This document shows, piece after piece, positions 59,283 to 64,000 of a DNA stretch of 64,000 nucleotides. The translations under genes were made by a program, and so were the position numbers. The DNA comes from CADEDH01 sp047971245 (GTDB lineage Bacteria > Actinomycetota > Acidimicrobiia > Acidimicrobiales > SZUA-35), in contig JBKDZN010000219.1 in assembly GCA_047971245.1 (NCBI GenBank), positions 1 to 64,000 on the forward strand, given 5' to 3'. Under the pieces are notes generated by a model. That model ran no database searches. It was not told the DNA's origin and saw only the letters and a program-made list of their open reading frames with translations. How positions within the stretch are numbered: the stretch's first letter is position 1; each line of letters begins with the position of its first letter.

Positions 59283-60358
59283 CAGTCGAGGTCGAGGCCG
59301 ACATAGGGGCGGTACGGCGAGGCACCACCCCAGGTGAAGGACTCGAAGGCGTAGTGGAGCAGGCCGAGGAAGCCGACCACGCCCAGGGACACCGGGTTGG
59401 CCACGGTGGTGTCGAACCACCGGTCCAGACCGGCGTTGACCCAACCGTCGGCGGCCCGCTCCAGGACCGCGGAGAGGCCGACGGCGACCACCGGCAACAG
59501 CAGGACCGTCCCGAACGGGAACCGGTCGAAGGGCCGGTGGAACCAGGACGACATCCCGGCCCGGGCCCGGTTGACGTCATGGTTCAGGTAGAAGGCGAAG
59601 GCGGTGGTGTCGTGGGCGAATCGGGGCAGCAGGATGGCCACGAACGGGTAGCCGAGCAGCCACAGGGCTCCGCCGAGGGCCATCACCGCCCCGTTGGCCA
59701 CCACCCAGCGCCGGCCCACCGGATGGCTCACCCCCCGCAGCAGCCGCACGGTCAGGATGACGACGGCCACGCTGACCACGCCCACCACCACCTCGGTGGC
59801 CCGTCGCCAGCCACCGTCGATCACCCGGGGAAGGTAGATGGCGTTGTAGTAGAGGATCCCCGAGCCGATGCCGAGCCACAGCCAGGCCTGGAACGTCCAC
59901 CCCGAGAGCCGGGCGGTGATGTTGCCGATACCGACCTGCTGTTTGGCCACATGGATGACGGTCCACGCGGCGATGAGGGCGAAGACCAGGTCACGGGGCG
60001 CCAGCAGCCCCACGGTGAGGAAGAAGGCACCGATGGCCGCCGAGATGACGAGCAGTCGACGGCGGTAGCGGCGCAGGTACTCCGGTGTGCTGAACAGGAT
60101 GATGTTGGACGCCACGATATGGGGGGTGCCGAACACCAGAGCGAGCAGCAGGTACCCCTGGGGGGATCGGGGGAGCCGGTCCCGCCAGAGCCCGTCGAAC
60201 ACCAACAGATCCACCGCCACCGCCACCAGGGCCACGGGGACCAGGAGGTAGATGAGGGAGAGGCGACGCAGCGAGAGCCGCGCCGGTGCGACGTCGTTCG
60301 GCGCCGGAGCGACCGGGGGCCGGACGGCGGCCGGGTGGGTTTGGAACCGTGTCGTCAC
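59282..60358 (-). CDS. Polytopic membrane protein of unknown function
   Basis: A 358-residue protein with eight to nine predicted membrane helices that I do not recognise. Conserved-looking His residues sit in or near helices: FGTPHIVASN, WTVIHVAKQQVGIGN, FAHDTTAFAFYLNHDVNRA and LLHYAFESFTW. The His pattern recalls membrane di-iron or carotenoid-cleaving (Brp/Blh-like) enzymes, but that is only a resemblance. GTG at 60358 is chosen because TACGTT lies seven bases upstream; ATG at 60382 is possible. It sits between menB and menF, so a lipid or quinone role is possible. Confidence 0.75.
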   Translation of the reverse strand: MTTRFQTHPAAVRPPVAPAPNDVAPARLSLRRLSLIYLLVPVALVAVAVDLLVFDGLWRDRLPRSPQGYLLLALVFGTPHIVASNIILFSTPEYLRRYRRRLLVISAAIGAFFLTVGLLAPRDLVFALIAAWTVIHVAKQQVGIGNITARLSGWTFQAWLWLGIGSGILYYNAIYLPRVIDGGWRRATEVVVGVVSVAVVILTVRLLRGVSHPVGRRWVVANGAVMALGGALWLLGYPFVAILLPRFAHDTTAFAFYLNHDVNRARAGMSSWFHRPFDRFPFGTVLLLPVVAVGLSAVLERAADGWVNAGLDRWFDTTVANPVSLGVVGFLGLLHYAFESFTWGGASPYRPYVGLDLD

Positions 60359-60365
60359 CGCCGCG

Positions 60366-60371
60366 AACGTA
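60366..60371 (-). promoter_or_regulatory. -10 element for membrane protein gene
   Basis: Minus-strand TACGTT lies seven bases before the GTG at 60358. Confidence 0.4.
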
Positions 60372-60408
60372 GCCGCTCCCATCCACGCTGACCGGTCGGA
60401 GCCAACGG

Positions 60409-61689
60409 TCACGGCCGGATCAGGGCGCCGAGCATGGCCCGGAACTTGGCCCGGGTCTCCTCCAACTCGGCCGCCGGATCGGAGTCGGCCACCACACCAA
60501 CCCCGGCGAACAGGCGGGCGCCGCCCCCGTCGAGCTCGGCCGAACGGATCCCCACCGCGAAACTGCCGTTGCCCGCGGCGTCGACCCAACCCACCGGACC
60601 GGCGTAGCGGCCCCGGTCGGCCTTCTCCAGCTCGGCCATCAGGGCCAGGGCCTCGGCCTGGGGCTCCCCGCCCACCGCCGGGGTGGGGTGCAGGGCCGCC
60701 ACCAGTTCGAGCACCGAGGCGGCCGGCCACGACAGGCGACCCTCCACCCGGGTGCCGAGATGATGCACATTGGCCAGCGAGACGATGGTGGGCTCCGGCT
60801 CCGCGTCGACATAGGAACAGAACGGCAGGAGGCCATCCAACAACCAGTCGATGGTGATGCGGTGCTCCCACCGGTCCTTGGTCGAGGCGAGCAGGCCGGC
60901 GGCCAGGTGGGCGTCGATGGCGGGATCGGCCCCCCGGGGGGCGGTGCCGGCCAGGGGGTGGGCCCGGACGACATCACCGTGGCGGGACACCAGCAGTTCG
61001 GGTGAGGCGCCCACGAACCCGTCGATCAGGAACACGATGGCCGAGCCGAACGTGGCCCGGAGGTGGCCCACCACCGCCGCCGGGTCGGCGGGCGCATCGG
61101 TGGCGAGGCGGAGCTCCCGGGCCAGCACCACCTTGGCCAGCCGGCCCGACCGGATCTCGCCCACGGCCCGGCCGACCACATCGTCCCGCCACCGCTCGGG
61201 GGCCAACACCGCGGCGAGGGGGAAGGTGGTGGCCTGGGGCGGTGTGGCGCCGATCGCCGGGTCGGGCCCGATCATCCGCTGGAGGCGGTCGAGCACGGCC
61301 GCCCCACCGGGTGCCGGTCCGGAACCGTCGTCGATGGCCGTGACCCAGCGGCGGCCGTCGGCCCCGGGGCCGACGGCGAGCTCGGGCACGATCAGCTCCC
61401 CGGACCGTTCGCGGTCGAACGGGATGGCGGCGAAGGCCACCGGTCCGGGGCCAGGGCCGGCCGGAACCGACGTCAGGTCGTCATCCGCGGGAGCGGCCAG
61501 GGCGGTCAGGGCCGCCTGGGCGGCCGCGGCCCCATCGGGCCGGATCACGGGGATCCGGGCCGCTTCCCCCACCCCGGCCAGCAGCGGGACCGGATCGTCG
61601 TGGCCGGGCCGTGACCACAGCAGGCCGGTACGGCTACCGATGGCCAACGGGTCGACGTCACGGTCGAGGCGGACGGTTGTGGCGCGCAC
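60409..61689 (-). CDS. menF: Isochorismate synthase
   Basis: A 426-residue chorismate-utilising enzyme that converts chorismate to isochorismate, the first menaquinone step. LAKVVLARELRL, GASPELLVSRHGD, HPLAGTAPRG, LHPTPAVGGEPQAEAL, EKADRGRYAGPVGWVDAAGNGSF and FAGVGVVADSDPAAELEE are characteristic. The Lys in LAKVVLAR fits the general base of isochorismate synthases. The N-terminal ~130 residues are divergent. GTG start is six bases after TAGCCT. Transcribed opposite to menD and menB, with the membrane-protein gene 50 nt downstream. Confidence 0.92.
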   Translation of the reverse strand: MRATTVRLDRDVDPLAIGSRTGLLWSRPGHDDPVPLLAGVGEAARIPVIRPDGAAAAQAALTALAAPADDDLTSVPAGPGPGPVAFAAIPFDRERSGELIVPELAVGPGADGRRWVTAIDDGSGPAPGGAAVLDRLQRMIGPDPAIGATPPQATTFPLAAVLAPERWRDDVVGRAVGEIRSGRLAKVVLARELRLATDAPADPAAVVGHLRATFGSAIVFLIDGFVGASPELLVSRHGDVVRAHPLAGTAPRGADPAIDAHLAAGLLASTKDRWEHRITIDWLLDGLLPFCSYVDAEPEPTIVSLANVHHLGTRVEGRLSWPAASVLELVAALHPTPAVGGEPQAEALALMAELEKADRGRYAGPVGWVDAAGNGSFAVGIRSAELDGGGARLFAGVGVVADSDPAAELEETRAKFRAMLGALIRP

Positions 61690-61695
61690 CCCATC

Positions 61696-61701
61696 AGGCT
61701 A
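61696..61701 (-). promoter_or_regulatory. -10 element for menF
   Basis: Minus-strand TAGCCT is six bases before the GTG at 61689. Confidence 0.5.
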
Positions 61702-61792
61702 CGGGCCCGCGGCCGGCACGTCGGCCCCCGGCATCATCGCTTCGGGGCCCCGGCCGACCGAGCACCGGCTGCGGCGGCCGGGACGGTACGGC

Positions 61793-61798
61793 TAGGTT
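61793..61798 (+). promoter_or_regulatory. -10 element before the leader ORF
   Basis: TAGGTT lies eight bases before the ATG of a ten-residue leader at 61807. Same CTAGGTTGTGGCCC block as menD. Confidence 0.5.
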
Positions 61799-61806
61799 GT
61801 GGCCCG

Positions 61807-61839
61807 ATGTCGGCCCGGGCCGACCCGACCGGACCCTGA
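61807..61839 (+). CDS. Ten-residue leader peptide (MSARADPTGP)
   Basis: A leaderless ATG opens ten codons and a TGA whose last base starts the AGGAG ribosome site of the cyclase gene, ten bases before its ATG. Termination here would leave ribosomes on that site, so it may couple or modulate translation. It has no runs of one amino acid, which argues against classic attenuation. Confidence 0.4.
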   Translation: MSARADPTGP

Positions 61840-61848
61840 AGGAGTCAC

Positions 61849-62619
61849 ATGTCCGACCTTGCTGCCGTCCTCACCGGCCTGGCCCGGGGCTCGATCCGGG
61901 TGGTCGACCTCACCTCGCCCCTCACCGCCGACACCCCGATCCTCCAGCTCCCGGAGGAGTTCGGCCAGACCGCCCACTTCGAACTGGAGGAGATCAGCAA
62001 CTACGACGACCGCGGGCCGGCCTGGTACTGGAACAACTTCCGCACCGGGGAGCACACCGGCACCCACTTCGACGCCCCCATCCATTGGGTCACGGGGCCC
62101 AAGCAGGATGTAGCCTCGGTCCCGGCCGAGCGGCTGGTCGGCCCGGCCGTGGTCATCGACGTCACCGACCGGGTGGCCACCGACCCCGACCATCTGGTCG
62201 AGGTGGCCGACCTGGAAGCGTTCCAGGCGGAGCACGGGCCGTTCCCCGCCGGCGGCTGGTTGCTGCTGCACACCGGTTGGAGCGTTCACGGCCACAGTCA
62301 GGAGACCTTCGTCAACGCCGACGAGAACGGGCCCCACACCCCGGGCCTCTCGGCCGACGCCGCCCGCTGGCTGGCCGAGGAGTCGCCGATCATCGGCCTG
62401 GGGGTGGAGACGGTGGGTACCGACGCCGGCGCGGCGGGCACGTTCGATCCGATGTACCCGTGCCACGCCCTGATGCACGGGGCCGGGAAGTACGGCCTGA
62501 CCCAGCTCACCAACCTCGACCAGCTCCCCCCGACCGGGGCCATGCTGGTGGCCGCCCCGCTGAAGATCGTCGGCGGTTCGGGCAGCCCGGTCCGGGTCCT
62601 GGCCTTCGTGGACGGTTGA
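61849..62619 (+). CDS. Cyclase-family metal hydrolase (kynurenine formamidase-like)
   Basis: A 256-residue protein of the cyclase / KynB-like family. The metal motif is EHTGTHFDAPIHW (His-x-Gly-Thr-His-x-Asp-x-Pro-x-His), and VVDLTSPLTADTPILQLPEE is the typical N-terminal strand. GVETVGTDAG and CHALMHGAGKYGLTQLTNLDQLP are family segments with the final His and Glu. Members hydrolyse N-formylkynurenine, isatin or cyclic amides. AAGGAGTCAC precedes the ATG. Four bases after its stop a thiamine-diphosphate enzyme starts, so they form an operon. Substrate unknown. Confidence 0.87.
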   Translation: MSDLAAVLTGLARGSIRVVDLTSPLTADTPILQLPEEFGQTAHFELEEISNYDDRGPAWYWNNFRTGEHTGTHFDAPIHWVTGPKQDVASVPAERLVGPAVVIDVTDRVATDPDHLVEVADLEAFQAEHGPFPAGGWLLLHTGWSVHGHSQETFVNADENGPHTPGLSADAARWLAEESPIIGLGVETVGTDAGAAGTFDPMYPCHALMHGAGKYGLTQLTNLDQLPPTGAMLVAAPLKIVGGSGSPVRVLAFVDG

Positions 62620-62623
62620 GCCG

Positions 62624-64000
62624 GTGACGGCAACGCCCGAGCCACCGGCAGGTCCCGCGGTCCCGGCCGACCCCGGCCGCCCCACCGGTCCGGTCGGCCC
62701 GATCGGGCCGGTGTTGGATCCACCCCTGGCCGATGACCTGACCCTGGTCGAGGCGGTGGCCGCCGCCCTGGCGGCGTCCGGCGTCGAGCAGGCGTTCGGG
62801 GTGGTCGGCTCGGGCAACTTCCATCTCACCAACGCCCTGCGCGACTGCGGGGTGCGGTTCGTCGCCGCCCGTCACGAGATGGGCGCGGCGGTGATGGCCG
62901 ACGCCTACACCCGCCTGACCCGCACTCCGTCGGTGGTCACCCTCCATCAGGGCTGCGGGCTCACCAATGCCCTGACCGGGATCACCGAGGCGGCGAAATC
63001 GGGCAGCCCGATGATCGTAGTGACCGCCGAGGCCACCAACCCCCACTCCAACTTCTTCGTCGATCAGATGGCCATGGCCGGGGCCGCGGGTGCCGCTGCG
63101 GTCCGCATCGACGATCCGGCCACCGCGGTGGCCGACGCCGCGGTGGCCGTGGCCCGGGCGGTGGATGAGCGCCGCACCGTGGTGATCAACCTCCCGCTCG
63201 ACGCCCAGACGGCGATCGTCCCGCTCGATGCCCGCACCGCGCCCGCGGTACCCCGACCCGAGCCGGTGGTCCCGGCGGCCGACGAGGTCGACGCCCTGGC
63301 CGATCTGGTCCGGTCGGCCGACCGTCCGGTGTTCGTGGCCGGGCGAGGCTGCCGGGCGCCCGGCGCCGGCGACGCGGTGGCCCGAGCGGCCGAGGCCGCC
63401 GGAGCCCTGCTCGCCACCTCGGCGGTGGCCAACGGGCTGTACGCCGACCACCCGTGGAACCTGGGTATCTCCGGCGGATTCGCCTCCCCGGCGGCCGCCC
63501 GGCTGATCGGCGACGCCGACCTGGTGGTGGGCTGGGGCTGCGCCCTGAACATGTGGACCACCCGTCACGGGGCCCTGGTGGCCGGAGCGCAGGTGGTCCA
63601 GGTCGACGACCGGGCCGGCGCCCTCGGCGCCCAACGCCGCATCGACCTGGGTGTGGTGGGTGACGTGACCCTCACCGCGGCGGCCCTCGCCGCCGCGCTG
63701 GATGCCGGCCCCCGCTCGGGCGCGGGCTACCGGCAGACCGCCACCGCCGCCGTCTTGGCCGCCGGGATCGGCTGGGCCGATCAGCCGTCCGGCGAGACCC
63801 GGGCCGGACCGTCCGCCGGGGCCGACCGGGCCGACCGTATCGACCCCGCCGTGTTGTCGCGGGCGTTGGACGACCGGCTGCCCGCGGCGCGCGTGGTGGC
63901 CGTGGACTCCGGCAACTTCATGGGCCACCCCACCGCCTACCTCCGCGTCCCCGATCTCGACGGCTACTGCCTGACCCAGGGTTTCCAGTCGATCGGCCTC
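62624..64000 (+). CDS. Thiamine-diphosphate-dependent enzyme (acetolactate synthase-like), 3' end outside window
   Basis: The first 459 codons of a TPP enzyme, still open at the right edge. After a Pro/Gly-rich tail the N-terminal domain has FGVVGSGNFHLTNAL, the catalytic Glu in ARHEMGAAVMADAYTR, and LHQGCGLTNALTGITEAAKSGSPM. The middle FAD/nucleotide-like domain has VFVAGRGCR and GWGCALNMWTTRHG; the cofactor domain begins with VAVDSGNFMGHPTAYL. GTG follows the cyclase stop by four bases. GSGNFH replaces the usual GxPG, so it is not classic IlvB. Product is probably a 2-oxoacid decarboxylase or carboligase. Confidence 0.85.
   Translation, partial: MTATPEPPAGPAVPADPGRPTGPVGPIGPVLDPPLADDLTLVEAVAAALAASGVEQAFGVVGSGNFHLTNALRDCGVRFVAARHEMGAAVMADAYTRLTRTPSVVTLHQGCGLTNALTGITEAAKSGSPMIVVTAEATNPHSNFFVDQMAMAGAAGAAAVRIDDPATAVADAAVAVARAVDERRTVVINLPLDAQTAIVPLDARTAPAVPRPEPVVPAADEVDALADLVRSADRPVFVAGRGCRAPGAGDAVARAAEAAGALLATSAVANGLYADHPWNLGISGGFASPAAARLIGDADLVVGWGCALNMWTTRHGALVAGAQVVQVDDRAGALGAQRRIDLGVVGDVTLTAAALAAALDAGPRSGAGYRQTATAAVLAAGIGWADQPSGETRAGPSAGADRADRIDPAVLSRALDDRLPAARVVAVDSGNFMGHPTAYLRVPDLDGYCLTQGFQSIGL

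Noticed and set aside
62624..64000. Second menD or ilvB
   Set aside because: It lacks the SRSTP motif of MenD and the usual GxPG of IlvB; kept as a generic TPP enzyme.

Overview
This is a very GC-rich, gene-dense stretch with many GTG starts and 1-4 nt start/stop overlaps. Gene content (menaquinone genes, actinobacterial XPB helicase pair, ECF sigma factor, MauE/DoxX-type membrane protein, family III CoA-transferase) points to an actinobacterium. I infer a member of Acidimicrobiia or a close relative. No rRNA, tRNA, CRISPR array, phage or insertion sequence was seen.

Layout. 1-9.3 kb holds the C-terminal part of SerB, a short-chain dehydrogenase, a metallo-beta-lactamase-fold hydrolase, a hotdog thioesterase, an old-yellow-enzyme homologue, a CoA-transferase, two MFS transporters and a LOG-family protein. 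9.3-21.1 kb is a minus-strand purine block: a large PurS-PurL-PurQ-type fusion, purC, purF, a purD-purM fusion, purN, guaB and a PIG-L deacetylase. 21.2-26.2 kb is a plus-strand run: 5'-nucleotidase, MauE/DoxX-like protein, metY, CoA-binding protein, an SDR lacking catalytic residues, a lipoprotein and azlCD. 26.2-33.2 kb holds LysR and ROK regulators, an orphan MerE-like protein, a VOC protein, and an ECF sigma / membrane anti-sigma / secreted beta-helix module. 33.2-42.9 kb holds a class III aminotransferase, the XPB helicase pair, an alpha/beta hydrolase, an MFS transporter, a UGA-containing selenoprotein gene of the glycine/proline reductase B family, and yceH. 43-50.9 kb holds a thiolase, a 73-bp tandem repeat, a PGRP-type amidase, a class V aminotransferase and a vitamin B12 ABC transporter with a cobalamin riboswitch. 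51-61.7 kb is a menaquinone cluster (menC, menH, menD, menB, menF) interrupted by a lactonase-like hydrolase, a P450 and a LysR regulator. The right edge has a cyclase-family hydrolase and a truncated thiamine-diphosphate enzyme.

Three signals stand out. First, an in-frame UGA inside a reductase B homologue gives the motif U-P-V-C, so this is very likely a selenoprotein. Second, the sigma-factor gene and the secreted beta-helix gene share a two-part promoter motif (CGCGACGGGAT, 13-14 nt, CGTTGACC), defining a small envelope-sensing regulon. Third, a TANNNT-like -10 hexamer sits 6-8 nt before the start codon of more than a dozen genes, which implies widespread leaderless transcription and helps fix several starts.
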